From Melghiribacillus thermohalophilus (lineage in GTDB: Bacteria; Bacillota; Bacilli; Bacillales; Alkalibacillaceae), in the NCBI RefSeq assembly GCF_004342905.1, contig NZ_SMAN01000009.1:1-64000 (forward strand): a stretch of DNA of 64,000 nt. Direction: 5' to 3'. Position numbers and translations under genes: made by a program. Positions 53,611 to 63,275 of the stretch are shown piece by piece. Within the stretch, counting starts at the first letter, position 1. Each line of letters begins with the position of its first letter. A model generated the notes under the pieces. The model ran no database searches and had not been told where the DNA came from. It saw only the letters and a list, made by a program, of their open reading frames with translations.

Positions 53611-54204
53611 TTATTTAATATCTTCCGTTTCACGTATATCTTCAAAAATATTTTCTTCACGATTTTCGTCAAAGGTAAGAACTTCATCAGTTGGTTGAAA
53701 TGATTGTCCGTAAATTTCTTCATCTTTATAAGTATGAATATGTTCATACATTTTTTTCATCTTTTCATAAATCGCTTCTTCGGATTCATCCTGTGGGGAC
53801 CAGTACAGAATTTCCATCTGATTTATTTCATTTGTAGCGAGTGATCTGCGTTTGTACCCAATCGATTGAGCGTGTTTAAAACCTTCCCGCTGATAGAAGC
53901 GGAGTCTTTTTTCCGTATCTGTGTCATCGTAGTCCACTGGTTCTACTTCCAAAATAATCGGTTTTCCCTTTTCTTTTAATTTCTTCATTAATTTGTGCCC
54001 AATTCCCTGTCCCCTCGCTTCTTTAGAAACGTATACATAGTCAATAAAAATAAACGTATCAAATTCAGCATACATTAAAACATGATATTTGCCTTCATCC
54101 TTATGATAGACGTCTCCTTTTTCCTGAAGCAAAGTCTCCATATGTTCCTTTGATTTCATTTCCTCGACTGGAAAATACTGATTCAACTTTTCATACCAAT
54201 TCAT
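53611..54204 (-). CDS. yjbC: GNAT family acetyltransferase YjbC
   Basis: A 197-residue GNAT-fold protein. The acetyl-CoA motif is DYVYVSKEARGQGIGHKLMKKL, followed by IILEVEP and RFYQREGF, the closing motif. An acidic C-terminal tail (DENREENIFEDIRETED) is present. In B. subtilis yjbC lies directly before spx and they can be co-transcribed; here a terminator-like hairpin at 53556-53596 separates them, so read-through may be partial. The substrate is unknown. Confidence 0.92.
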   Translation of the reverse strand: MNWYEKLNQYFPVEEMKSKEHMETLLQEKGDVYHKDEGKYHVLMYAEFDTFIFIDYVYVSKEARGQGIGHKLMKKLKEKGKPIILEVEPVDYDDTDTEKRLRFYQREGFKHAQSIGYKRRSLATNEINQMEILYWSPQDESEEAIYEKMKKMYEHIHTYKDEEIYGQSFQPTDEVLTFDENREENIFEDIRETEDIK

Positions 54205-54364
54205 TGATTTGCAATCTACTCCTTATTTTTTGATTCGTTTCCCATTATAACGAAAGTTTGACCATATGTTAAATCTGGTCAAATCTTCGTTATATAAAAT
54301 ACCCACTTTCAAAAAAGCTAAACATCATCTACAATAGTATATAAATGAGGATGGAGGGAAAAAT

Positions 54365-54547
54365 ATGAAGCTTTTTTTAATGGATTTTTTTCTCTTCGCT
54401 ATATTGATTGTGGGGCTCACAGCTTTTCTGGCTGTAATACCGCAAAAAATTGGTGAAAGCGTATTTGGCCGAAAGCAAAAGCATCAATATCCTGATTACA
54501 CAAAAAAATTTCAGAAAAACTGGCCGAAACAAATCCGTGAAAAGTAG
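54365..54547 (+). CDS. Small membrane protein
   Basis: A 60-residue protein with one N-terminal membrane helix (about residues 4-25) and a basic cytoplasmic tail (FGRKQKHQYPDYTKKFQKNWPK). The family is not recognised. GGAGGG lies six bases before the ATG. It is divergent from yjbC and converges on the glycoside-hydrolase-like gene. Confidence 0.7.
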   Translation: MKLFLMDFFLFAILIVGLTAFLAVIPQKIGESVFGRKQKHQYPDYTKKFQKNWPKQIREK

Positions 54548-54682
54548 GATTCCTTGTGACAATCTATTATGTTAGACTGCGGAAATAACGCGCATTTTGT
54601 TTAGAACAGCGGAAGAATAATGCAGCGAATCTCTTGCGGTCTGTAGTACCTGGCAGGCCAGCAGTTACGATGCCTCTTTTTA

Positions 54683-54726
54683 AAAAAAGCTATCTTACGG
54701 ACATTTGCCCTGAAAGATAGCTTTTT
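54683..54726. terminator. Bidirectional terminator after small membrane gene
   Basis: AAAAAAGCTATCTT pairs with AAGATAGCTTTTT. The stretch before it (54585-54680) may be a very degraded repeat but cannot be supported firmly. Confidence 0.85.
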
Positions 54727-54731
54727 CTTCA

Positions 54732-55955
54732 TTAATCAAGCGGAGTATAATCCACATTCGGAGTATATTTATTGGCTGGGTTCCAGATTAAAAATTCCTC
54801 GATTCCATTTTCATTTAATGCCCGAATTTGAGCTTCCACTTCTTTTTTTCCATATTGAGTAACCGGTTCGTTATGATATAGCCACGGTGCTTCAAAATCC
54901 TGTATCCACGGTCGGGAAACAGGCGGTGGATCTAATTCGCCAAGACGTCCATTTTCCACTTTTGCATATTCGGTTACCAGTTTGTACGGCTGTTTATCAG
55001 GAAAAGATATACCAAAATATGACGTCCAGTGGCTCGGATAAATCATGGAAGAGATCACATCGACATGTGAAGCTATCTTAGTAAAGTTTTGACCGATGCC
55101 CGGTGCTTCTGGAATAGTTGCTGAATAACCGAATATATCTACGGATAAATCCACGTCATATGGTTCAAGCTTCTCTTTTGCATATGCAACAAAATCGGTT
55201 ACAGCTTGTACCCGTTTTTGTACATTGTCCATATCTAAATCTTTGTAGTCGCCTTCGGAATAGCTAAGGATTTTATCCCTTTTTTCAAACCCTTCCGGAA
55301 ATCGTACATAGTCAAACTGTATATCTTTAAAACCTAATTCGGCCGCCATAATGGCAATATCCACATTGTAATCCCATACATCCTTTATGAATGGGTTCAC
55401 AAAAGCTTCTCCCCTGTTGTTTTTCCATACCGTTCCATTTTCTTTAAATGACCATTCCGGCTTCTGTTGGGCCAGCCAGGTATCTTTAAACACTACAATT
55501 CGGGCAATGGGATAAATTCCTTCTTTTTCAAGACGCTTTAGCAATGCCCGTGGATCATCGATATAGTTTGCCCCAATATCATGAAAAGGAGAATCTTTAT
55601 CTGGTTTAAAGGTTAAATTTCCGTGATCTTCTTTGATATCAATGACCATGGCATTTAAGTCCGTTTCATTTACGAGTTGAATTAACTCTTCGAAACGCTG
55701 TGTGCCAGCTGTGGGGCCTGTTACATAAATCCCTCTGACGGCATCCGGGTATTCGAATTTAAGCCCCGAATCAAATACAAACCTTGGAACTGGATCAGGC
55801 AGCACCAGTTTTTGAATTCCAAGCTGATGCATCGCATGATGTCTGGACATATATTTTTGCTTCTGATCCGCATAAGAAAGCCTGTGAATGTCTGGTATAA
55901 GGAGCAATAATGCAAAAATGAGCGGTAACATAGAATGGATGTGTTTTCTCTTCAA
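54732..55955 (-). CDS. Secreted putative glycoside hydrolase (DUF4015-like)
   Basis: A 407-residue exported protein. A signal peptide (MLPLIFALLLLIPDIHRLSYA, with the cut likely after LSYA) leads to a TIM-barrel-like domain: VRGIYVTGPTAGTQRFEELIQLVNETDLNAMVIDIKEDHGNLTF, RIVVFKDTWLAQQKPEW, GFKDIQFDYVRFPEGF, and a closing strand EEFLIWNPANKYTPNVDY. These match the putative glycoside hydrolase family DUF4015. The conserved FDYVRFP and ED acidic residues may be catalytic. Target polysaccharide is unknown. It starts at TTG with GGGGG nine bases upstream. Confidence 0.87.
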   Translation of the reverse strand: MKRKHIHSMLPLIFALLLLIPDIHRLSYADQKQKYMSRHHAMHQLGIQKLVLPDPVPRFVFDSGLKFEYPDAVRGIYVTGPTAGTQRFEELIQLVNETDLNAMVIDIKEDHGNLTFKPDKDSPFHDIGANYIDDPRALLKRLEKEGIYPIARIVVFKDTWLAQQKPEWSFKENGTVWKNNRGEAFVNPFIKDVWDYNVDIAIMAAELGFKDIQFDYVRFPEGFEKRDKILSYSEGDYKDLDMDNVQKRVQAVTDFVAYAKEKLEPYDVDLSVDIFGYSATIPEAPGIGQNFTKIASHVDVISSMIYPSHWTSYFGISFPDKQPYKLVTEYAKVENGRLGELDPPPVSRPWIQDFEAPWLYHNEPVTQYGKKEVEAQIRALNENGIEEFLIWNPANKYTPNVDYTPLD

Positions 55956-56106
55956 GCTGGTTAACCCCCGTATTTTTTATTTTTATTTTCTTATTTATCA
56001 TTATAGTAAAAATTTGTAGAAAATTGGGAGGTAATTTTTAAAATTTCTTATTCATATCCTATGCAATCTGTCACCTGATTTTTGATGTTTCAGCAAAAAA
56101 AATATA

Positions 56107-56142
56107 AAATTCCCCGGCCATATGATGACAGCTGGGGAATTT
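56107..56142 (-). terminator. Terminator after oppF
   Basis: AAATTCCCC(GGC) pairs with (GCT)GGGGAATTT. Confidence 0.82.
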
Positions 56143-56154
56143 ATAGATAATGGT

Positions 56155-57090
56155 TTATTTATTTTCCATTTCTGCTTTATACTGTTCAAATTCTTTCGTT
56201 GTACATAGCACCCAGTGACCTGATTTAATTTCTCGAAATTCGGGTTCTTCACTCGTATCATGCATGGAAGGGTCATATGGTACCCTTTTGCGATTTCGTT
56301 CGTAATCCGGATCTGGCAGAGGAATTGCTGATAACAGTGATTTTGTATAAGGGTGAATCGGATTTTTATACAATTCGTCGCTATCTGCCAGTTCCACCAT
56401 TTTCCCAAAGTACATAACTCCGATCCGGTCACTGATATATTTAACCATGGAGAGGTCATGGGCAATAAACAAATAGGTTAAACCGCGGTCGTTCTGAAGC
56501 TTTTTCAGCAAGTTCACTACCTGGGCCTGAATGGATACATCTAGAGCAGAAATAGGTTCGTCGGCAATAATAAATTCTGGTTCAACCGCAAGGGCGCGGG
56601 CGATTCCAATACGCTGACGCTGACCACCGCTGAATTCGTGAGGATAACGGTTAGCATGCTCTTTATTTAGTCCGACAGTCTCAAGCAGTTCGTGTACCCT
56701 TTCCGTCCGTTCTTTATCGTTTTTAGCAAGTCCATGAATATCAATGCCCTCAGCAATGATATCCTTGACAGTCATACGCGGATTCAATGATGCGTATGGG
56801 TCCTGGAAAATCATCTGCATTTTACGGTTAAATTTCTTCAGTTCTTTACGGGATTTTTTGGCATGAACGTTTTCACCGTTAAACCAGACTTCACCATCAG
56901 TTGCATCATAAAGACGGATAATCGTACGCCCGGTTGTGGATTTACCGCATCCGGACTCTCCAACAAGCCCAAAGGTTTCTCCTTTGTAAATATCAAAGGT
57001 TAAGCCGTCAACCGCCTTGACCACACTATGCCGGCCAGATTTAAAATATTGTTTTAGGTTCTTGACTTCAAGCAATTTTTCTCGGCTCAT
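56155..57090 (-). CDS. oppF: Oligopeptide ABC transporter ATP-binding protein OppF
   Basis: A 311-residue ABC ATPase. Walker A is GESGCGKST, the signature FSGGQRQRIG, Walker B FIIADEPISALDV, and H-loop FIAHDLSMVKYISDR. The C-terminal extension typical of peptide transporters has NPIHPYTKSLLSAIPLPDP. It pairs with OppD to drive oligopeptide import used for nutrition and for sensing of sporulation and competence peptides. Start overlaps the oppD stop by 4 bp. Confidence 0.95.
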   Translation of the reverse strand: MSREKLLEVKNLKQYFKSGRHSVVKAVDGLTFDIYKGETFGLVGESGCGKSTTGRTIIRLYDATDGEVWFNGENVHAKKSRKELKKFNRKMQMIFQDPYASLNPRMTVKDIIAEGIDIHGLAKNDKERTERVHELLETVGLNKEHANRYPHEFSGGQRQRIGIARALAVEPEFIIADEPISALDVSIQAQVVNLLKKLQNDRGLTYLFIAHDLSMVKYISDRIGVMYFGKMVELADSDELYKNPIHPYTKSLLSAIPLPDPDYERNRKRVPYDPSMHDTSEEPEFREIKSGHWVLCTTKEFEQYKAEMENK

Positions 57091-58160
57091 GACTCATCAC
57101 CTTTCTTTTCATCCACGCCGGGTGCTGTTCCAGTCTTCGCAAAACCTTTCATTCGGCGTTTGACAGATTCGGGCGGTTCCACATCCGGTGCATGTTCATG
57201 AAGCAACCAGGTTGCCGCATAATGCGTATCCGATACTTTAAACATGGGCGGCTCCTGTTCTAAATCAATTTTGAGTGCATAAGGATTTCGGGGAGCGAAT
57301 GCATCTCCCTTCGGAGGATTGATTAAATCTGGAGGGCTTCCAGGAATAGCCACCAGTTCTTCTTCCGTATTATCAAGGGTAGGCATGGATCCCAGCAATC
57401 CCCATGTATACGGATGTTTTGGATTGTAAAAAATATCATCAACGGTACCGATTTCTACAATTTTTCCTGCATACATAACAGCTACCCGATCAGCCACGTT
57501 TGCAACCACACCTAAATCGTGGGTGATAAAAATGATTGAAGCTTCGGTTTTTTTCTGAAGATCTTTCATGAGATCCAGAATTTGTGCCTGTATCGTTACA
57601 TCCAGTGCGGTCGTCGGTTCATCCGCTATTAATATTTTTGGGTTACAGGCAAGGGATATCGCAATAACCACACGCTGTCTCATACCGCCGGAGAACTGGT
57701 GAGGATACTGTTTAATCCGTTCCTGAGCATTTGGAATACCTACCAGTTCCAGAAGCTCAATGGCACGTTTTTTAGCATCTGTGCGATTCATTCTCTGGTG
57801 TTTGATCAGACCTTCCATGATCTGATTGCCGATTTTCATCGTCGGATTCAAAGAAGTCATGGGATCCTGGAATATCATGGAGATATCTTTTCCGCGAATT
57901 TTGGTCATTTCTTTCTCAGATAGCTTCGCCAGATTTTTTCCGTCAAACAGGATTTCACCTTTTTCAATGTTTCCTGGAGGGCTCGGAATTAATCCCATTA
58001 AAGCCTTTGTTGTAACGGATTTCCCGGATCCGGACTCACCAACAATAGCAAGGGTTTCACCTTTATATAAATCAAAGTTCACTCCACGTACCGCCTGTAC
58101 TTTACCGCCATACGTATCAAAGGAAACCGTTAAATCTTTAACTTCCAACAATTTTTCCAT
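57087..58160 (-). CDS. oppD: Oligopeptide ABC transporter ATP-binding protein OppD
   Basis: A 357-residue ABC ATPase. Walker A is GESGSGKSV, the signature [10 protein letters not shown], Walker [14 protein letters not shown], and H-loop [15 protein letters not shown]. The C-terminal oligopeptide-transporter domain contains [15 protein letters not shown] and [13 protein letters not shown]. The Cys residues of the iron-sulphur-type extension are absent. 19 bp after oppC; overlapping oppF. Confidence 0.95.
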   Translation of the reverse strand: MEKLLEVKDLTVSFDTYGGKVQAVRGVNFDLYKGETLAIVGESGSGKSVTTKALMGLIPSPPGNIEKGEILFDGKNLAKLSEKEMTKIRGKDISMIFQDPMTSLNPTMKIGNQIMEGLIKHQRMNRTDAKKRAIELLELVGIPNAQERIKQYPHQFSGGMRQRVVIAISLACNPKILIADEPTTALDVTIQAQILDLMKDLQKKTEASIIFITHDLGVVANVADRVAVMYAGKIVEIGTVDDIFYNPKHPYTWGLLGSMPTLDNTEEELVAIPGSPPDLINPPKGDAFAPRNPYALKIDLEQEPPMFKVSDTHYAATWLLHEHAPDVEPPESVKRRMKGFAKTGTAPGVDEKKGDES

Positions 58161-58179
58161 ATCTATTCACCTTCCCTTC

Positions 58180-59355
58180 CTATTCACGCATCTTAGGATC
58201 CAGCGCGTCTCTGAGACCGTCAGCCAGTACATTAAATGCAATCATTAACAAGGAAATCACGATAGCCGGAAACACAAGCATATACGGATAGATCTGCAAC
58301 GACTTAAAGGCGTCATCAATTAATGTTCCTAAGGATGCAAGCGGCGGCTGAAGTCCTAAACCGATAAAGCTTAAGAACGCTTCAAAGAAAATGGCATTTG
58401 GAATCGTAAACATCGTTTGAATAATAATCATTCCAGTGACATTCGGGATTAAGTGTTTATTAATAATCCTCGAATCAGTCGCTCCAAGGGTCCGTGATGC
58501 AAGGACAAATTCCTGACTTTTCAGTTTCAAAATTTGCCCCCTGACAATCCTCGCCATGCCAACCCATCCTGTAATCGTTAAGGCAATGGTAATGGCGATC
58601 AGTCCCGGGTCAAGCAGGATAATCATTAAAATAACGACAACTAGGTTAGGAATACCTACCAGCACTTCAATAATACGCTGCATATAGTTGTCCACTCTTC
58701 CGCCGTAATAGGCAGAAATTCCACCGTAAGCCACACCGATCACCATGTCAATGGCTGCCGCTAATATACCGATGTAAAGGGAAATTTGTGTACCTTTCCA
58801 CGTTCGGGTGAATAAATCACGTCCCATTGCATCCGTACCAAACCAGTAATAATGTTCTTCCAGTCCCCGGGCTTCATAATCATTAAAGGTAATTTCGACT
58901 TCTGCCCAGCGCTCATCTGGATTCGGGCGGCTGGCATCATATTCCCGGACAACTTTGTGAGTGTAATCGATACCGTCCAGTTCAAACGCCTCTATTCCCC
59001 GCTGAAGGGCATCTTCCGGATCTGCCCCCTGTACGGCTACGGTCCGAGTTCCATTCAGCCCCAGCCAGTCGAGCCACTCCACATTTTCAATACCGGGTAC
59101 CCGTGGGGGGAGGTTTTTGGCGTCATAATTGGTTTCATCGAACTCATATTTGTTCATATATGGGCCAGCTATTGCCATAAATCCAATAAATAGGAGTGTG
59201 ATCAGACCCAAAACAGCCGCTTTGTTTTTTTTCAGACGGTTCCAGGAGTCTTTCCAGTAGGAAATCTCCGGACGTCCCAATTCTTCCCCTTTGTCTGATG
59301 AAATGTCAGCAGGCTGAAATAAATCTTTTGAAAGTTCTTTATCTTTTTTTGCCAT
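58180..59355 (-). CDS. oppC: Oligopeptide ABC transporter permease OppC, with enlarged first loop
   Basis: A 391-residue permease with six membrane helices. The first helix is at about 46-66. A long external loop of about 100 residues follows (NVEWLDWLGLNGTRTVAVQG to RGLEEHYYWFGTDAMGRDLF) before the remaining five. The coupling motif region lies at TRLGATDSRIINKHLIPNV-like sequence with EAFLSFIGLGLQPPLASLG after it. B. subtilis OppC has about 305 residues as I recall, so the loop is an insertion. Its start overlaps the oppB stop by 1 bp. Confidence 0.93.
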   Translation of the reverse strand: MAKKDKELSKDLFQPADISSDKGEELGRPEISYWKDSWNRLKKNKAAVLGLITLLFIGFMAIAGPYMNKYEFDETNYDAKNLPPRVPGIENVEWLDWLGLNGTRTVAVQGADPEDALQRGIEAFELDGIDYTHKVVREYDASRPNPDERWAEVEITFNDYEARGLEEHYYWFGTDAMGRDLFTRTWKGTQISLYIGILAAAIDMVIGVAYGGISAYYGGRVDNYMQRIIEVLVGIPNLVVVILMIILLDPGLIAITIALTITGWVGMARIVRGQILKLKSQEFVLASRTLGATDSRIINKHLIPNVTGMIIIQTMFTIPNAIFFEAFLSFIGLGLQPPLASLGTLIDDAFKSLQIYPYMLVFPAIVISLLMIAFNVLADGLRDALDPKMRE

Positions 59356-60284
59356 TATTCTTTCCCTCCTGTCAGTCGAATCCGAGGGTCTACTACCACA
59401 TAAAGCAAGTCAACAATTAAAATGACCACAACAAATAAAATGGAGAAGAACATGGTCGTTCCCATAATCATAGCATAATCATTCATTTGAATAGAGCGGA
59501 CAAACTGTTCTCCAATTCCAGGAATGGCAAAGATTTTTTCGATTACCAGGGAACCGGTCATCATCGAAACGACAAGGGGCCCCATAATGGTAATTACTGG
59601 AATGAGCGCATTGCGGAGTCCATGTTTAAAGGTAACGACACTGTTTTTCAACCCTTTTGCTCTGGCCAGTACGATATAATCTGAGCCTAATACTTCAAGC
59701 ATTTCTGTACGCAAGAACCGCTGGGTAACGGCCAGTGTAAACATGGCATTGGCTATTGTAGGCAGGATAGTATGCTTGAAGGAGTCCCAGAAGGAAACAG
59801 GGAACCAGCCAAATTTTACAGCCAGATAATACTGAAGCAATCCGGCGAATACAAACGAAGGGATTGACTTTCCCAGAATGGCCATCAAATTTGATGAATA
59901 ATCATATGCTGTGTTTCTCTTAATTGCAGAAATGAGACCGAGAATTAACCCAATCACGGTTCCAAAAACAAGGGACTGAAAACCGAGCTGTGCAGAAGGT
60001 CCAATTCTGTCCATGATCAGGTCTTCTACTTTCCGGTTGTCAAACTGAAAAGAAATCCCCATATCTCCCTGTACAAGACCAAAAATATAATTGGCATACT
60101 GAACTGGCAACGGGTCATTGAGACCATACTGTTCGTATAAAGCTGCCTTCTGGGCTTCAGTTAATTTATCTTCCATATTAAATGGAGTCCCGGGCAAAAG
60201 CTTCATGAGAAAGAACGTGGCTGTAGCAATTAAAAACAACGTAATAATCATATATATGATACGCTGTGTAATATATCTCGCCAT
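59355..60284 (-). CDS. oppB: Oligopeptide ABC transporter permease OppB
   Basis: A 309-residue permease with six membrane helices. YITQRIIYMIITLFLIATATFFLMKLLPGTPF is the typical N-terminus, and DYIVLARAKGLKNSVVTFKHGLRNALIPVIT the EAA coupling loop. ATG 60284 with AGGAGGTG upstream; the in-frame GTG at 60293 lies within that site. Translation is coupled to oppC. Confidence 0.95.
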   Translation of the reverse strand: MARYITQRIIYMIITLFLIATATFFLMKLLPGTPFNMEDKLTEAQKAALYEQYGLNDPLPVQYANYIFGLVQGDMGISFQFDNRKVEDLIMDRIGPSAQLGFQSLVFGTVIGLILGLISAIKRNTAYDYSSNLMAILGKSIPSFVFAGLLQYYLAVKFGWFPVSFWDSFKHTILPTIANAMFTLAVTQRFLRTEMLEVLGSDYIVLARAKGLKNSVVTFKHGLRNALIPVITIMGPLVVSMMTGSLVIEKIFAIPGIGEQFVRSIQMNDYAMIMGTTMFFSILFVVVILIVDLLYVVVDPRIRLTGGKE

Positions 60285-60347
60285 GAAGTGCACCTCCTGA
60301 TCGTTATGAAAATTTTCAAAAAAATTGCCGAATTACAGGGAAAAAGA

Positions 60348-60386
60348 GAGTATATGTCTTTTGGACACGACACATACTCTCTTCCA
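60348..60386 (-). terminator. Attenuating hairpin between oppA and oppB
   Basis: AGAGAGTATATGT pairs with ACACATACTCTCTT. Placed directly after oppA, it would lower expression of the membrane part relative to the abundant binding protein, as is common in opp operons. Confidence 0.78.
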
Positions 60387-60413
60387 ACAACCCCATTTTA
60401 TAATGATAGCTAA

Positions 60414-62147
60414 TTACTTTTCAATCGTTACATACTTGAAGCTGAAGTCAGGGCCAAATGGGTTAAGCTCCATGTTCTTCACATATGGCTGCTGAAGGAA
60501 TGAACGTGCTCTCTGGAACACGGGTCCAATTCCCACTTCATCCATCAGGATTTGTTCAGCTTGAACCATAGCTTCCCAGCGCTTGTTCTGATCTTGAGCA
60601 TATTCGGTCTTCGCAAGCTCGATCAGCTCATCGAACTGTTCATTTGAGTAGCTACCATCATTGTAAGAACCATCCGTTACAAACAGGTCCATAAATGTCA
60701 TTGGATCCAGATAGTCAGGACCCCATCCGGAGAATACGACTTCAAACAATCCTTCACGGCTTAAGCGAAGACGCTCTTTAAACGGAACGTTCTTCAGTTC
60801 AACCGTTAAGCCCGGCAGGTTGTTTTCCCACTGATCTTTGAAGAATTCAGTTGTAAGTTTAGACGTTTCTGTGTCCCCAGACATGAACGTAATGGTTACT
60901 TCATCAAAGCCAAGTTCTTCTTTGGCTTTTTCCCATGCTTCCTGAGCACCTTCGATATCAGAAACCAGGTGATCACCGCTCAGGTCACGGAAATCTTCAC
61001 CCGTTTCAGGATGTTTAACAAATTCTTTCGGCACTAAGCCATTAGCAGGTACAGAGTCATTCTTGTATACCACGTCAATGAATTCCTGCTTGCTAAATCC
61101 GGTAGCAAGAGCACGACGGAAGTTTTCGTTGTTCATGTACTCTGCTTTTTCAGCAGATTCACGGTTAAACTGCAGGTAGAAAGTAACTGGTTCCATGGCA
61201 GTACCGTAATCTGGGCGAGTTTTATACTGATCGATGAAGTCTCCTGATAAACCTACACGGTCAACTTCGCCGCTTTCATACAGGTTCACAGCAGTTGAGC
61301 GTTCTTTTACAACGCTAACTTCAATTCCATCAAGACCGACATTTTCTGCATCCCAGTAGTCGGGATTCTTCTCTAGAGTCCAGCTTTCTTCGTGTTTCCA
61401 TTCAGTCATGACGAATGGACCGTTGAAAATCATGTTTTCAACTTCAAGCGCGAAGTTTTCACCTTGAGATTCAACAAATTCTTCGTTTAAAGGAACGAAG
61501 ACAGGGAACGCTGCAAAGGATTCAAAATATGGAGCCGGGTTCACCAGTTCTACTTGAAGGGTATAATCATCGACTGCTGTAACACCAAGCTCTTCGACTT
61601 TACCGAACATGTCAGGGTAAAGCGGGTTACCGTCTTCATCGGTAGCAGAAATTTCAGTTGCGTTTTTCACCAGACCGCTGAAGAAATAAGGACCATACTG
61701 AGATCCAGTTTCAGGGTCAATGGCACGTCTCCAGGAATAAACGAAGTCGTGTGCTGTTACCGGTTCACCATTGGACCAGGTAGCATCGTCACGAAGATGG
61801 AACGTCCAGGTTAAACCGTCTTCACTGACTTCTGTCTCATCTTTGTTCGCGAGTCCAGATACGATTTCACCGCCTGGAGCTACACGATATAGTCCTTCAT
61901 AAGTAGCATCAATAAAGTTCAGTGCAACTACGTCAGTTGCTAATGAAGGATCCATAGTTGGAATTTCGGCACTTTCAAGGATGCGAAGAATTTTCTCTTC
62001 ATCCTCACCATTTTCTCCTTCATTTTGTTCCTCATTGCCTGTATCATCGCCGGCGTTTTCGTCTCCATCATCGCCGCCGCACGCTGCGAGGAACATGCTT
62101 AGTACTAAACCAAGTACTAAGAGCAAAAACCATTTTGTCTTTTTCAT
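60414..62147 (-). CDS. oppA: Oligopeptide-binding lipoprotein OppA
   Basis: A 577-residue lipoprotein of substrate-binding family 5. The signal sequence MKKTKWFLLLVLGLVLSMF ends in lipobox LAAC, followed by a highly acidic, Asp/Glu/Asn-rich linker. The mature part has LRILESAEIPTMDPSLATDVVALNFIDATYEGLYR and the family pattern DGLTWTFHLRDDATWSNGEPVTAHDFVYSWRRAIDP. It captures peptides outside the cell. ATG 62147 has GGGGAGG upstream at somewhat long spacing (12 bp); the ATG at 62204 would hide the signal peptide. Confidence 0.95.
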   Translation of the reverse strand: MKKTKWFLLLVLGLVLSMFLAACGGDDGDENAGDDTGNEEQNEGENGEDEEKILRILESAEIPTMDPSLATDVVALNFIDATYEGLYRVAPGGEIVSGLANKDETEVSEDGLTWTFHLRDDATWSNGEPVTAHDFVYSWRRAIDPETGSQYGPYFFSGLVKNATEISATDEDGNPLYPDMFGKVEELGVTAVDDYTLQVELVNPAPYFESFAAFPVFVPLNEEFVESQGENFALEVENMIFNGPFVMTEWKHEESWTLEKNPDYWDAENVGLDGIEVSVVKERSTAVNLYESGEVDRVGLSGDFIDQYKTRPDYGTAMEPVTFYLQFNRESAEKAEYMNNENFRRALATGFSKQEFIDVVYKNDSVPANGLVPKEFVKHPETGEDFRDLSGDHLVSDIEGAQEAWEKAKEELGFDEVTITFMSGDTETSKLTTEFFKDQWENNLPGLTVELKNVPFKERLRLSREGLFEVVFSGWGPDYLDPMTFMDLFVTDGSYNDGSYSNEQFDELIELAKTEYAQDQNKRWEAMVQAEQILMDEVGIGPVFQRARSFLQQPYVKNMELNPFGPDFSFKYVTIEK

Positions 62148-62506
62148 GGCGTTTAATGACCTCCCCAAAATTGAATTTTCTAAATTTTTGTGCAGATAAA
62201 GCATCTACGTTTCAAATTATACAAGTTTTCTTACATTTTTGCACCCCTTTTTTAGAAAAAAATAACGAACCCCTATTCATGATAGCGATTGGATTACAAT
62301 TTTTAGGTCAATAGTCCTATATTTCGTCACATTCCTAAACGAGCCGTTTATTTCCAGATCCATCTATTGTTTACATTTTAAAGGATGTTTAACTCGCACT
62401 TTCGGCATAGTACAAAGTGTAGTTTCAGGAATCGATGATTGAAATTCATGCTATAATAGTAGCGGTAAAATAATATATTACAGATAGAAAGAGGATTTGT
62501 ATAACC
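62148..62506. other. Divergent promoter region oppA / DUF3899 gene
   Basis: This stretch must hold the opp promoter (minus) and that of the DUF3899 gene. For the latter a -10-like TATAAT is at 62452-62457 without a clear -35. It is A/T-rich; I saw no CodY box or riboswitch I could support by eye. Confidence 0.5.
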
Positions 62507-62872
62507 GTGATTAGAAATAAATGGATGGTTTTATTCATCAACGTCACCATCGCCGGAATTGTATTCTGGCTCAAAGCACCGGTCTATAATCTGTTTCATT
62601 TTATTAATAGCGTATTTTATGTAGGATCGTTTTATTTTTTTATCGGGCTTGTCCTGCTTGTCATCAGGGGTAAGTTTTTCGACGGGATCACGTACAGTTT
62701 TCGCCGGTTTATTCATAAAAGCTCTAAAAATCCGGATTATTTAGACGATTGGGAGGATAAACCCCTCCCCTCCGAAAAAATTCATGCTGAGTTCATGAAG
62801 TTTTTTCTCTTCCAGGGTGCAATGCTGATGGCCATTATGGTATTTTTGTTATTAGCCTATTATACTTTTTAA
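62507..62872 (+). CDS. DUF3899 family membrane protein
   Basis: A 121-residue protein with three membrane helices (about residues 7-23, 36-54 and 97-119). The loop VIRGKFFDGITYSFRRF after the second helix fits DUF3899. Function unknown. It starts with GTG preceded by AAAGAGGA. It lies just before the trpS T-box, which has its own terminator. Confidence 0.78.
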   Translation: MIRNKWMVLFINVTIAGIVFWLKAPVYNLFHFINSVFYVGSFYFFIGLVLLVIRGKFFDGITYSFRRFIHKSSKNPDYLDDWEDKPLPSEKIHAEFMKFFLFQGAMLMAIMVFLLLAYYTF

Positions 62873-62932
62873 AGCTTCTGTTGCATTTTGAATCATTTTT
62901 TTCTATAATCGTTTAAACAAAAGAACAATTTG

Positions 62933-63195
62933 AAGGCGATGAAAAAGCGAAAGTACACGGAAACCTCTGCTTACCAGAGAGCCCGAAACAGGTGGAAGCG
63001 GGCAGCATGTTTTCGGCAGAAATTGGGGCTTTTGAGCTGTGATTCTGAACATTTCAAGTAAGAATCACCGCGACCCAGGCGTTAGTGGGGCTTCGATGAG
63101 AAGCAATGAGAGATCTCCTATCTGTCGGGAGATAACAAGGGTGGTACCGCGGTTCATTCGTCCCTTACCTGAAGGGAAAGAATGAACTTTTTTAT
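62933..63195 (+). promoter_or_regulatory. T-box riboswitch controlling trpS
   Basis: The leader has the T-box sequence AAGGGTGGTACCGCGG (63137-63152). A Stem I with the AGTA bulge (about 62951), the GAGAG and GGTGGAAG distal motifs and a probable TGG (Trp) specifier at 63024-63026 precede it. A terminator (GTTCATTC/GAATGAAC with T-run, 63152-63195) competes with the antiterminator. Uncharged tRNA-Trp would allow read-through into trpS. Confidence 0.95.
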
Positions 63196-63275
63196 TGTTT
63201 AAAGCTTCAGCACTTCAGCGAACGAATACCCAATCAATGATTTATTCAAAAAATTCCGTAGAGGGGTGTGTGTAA

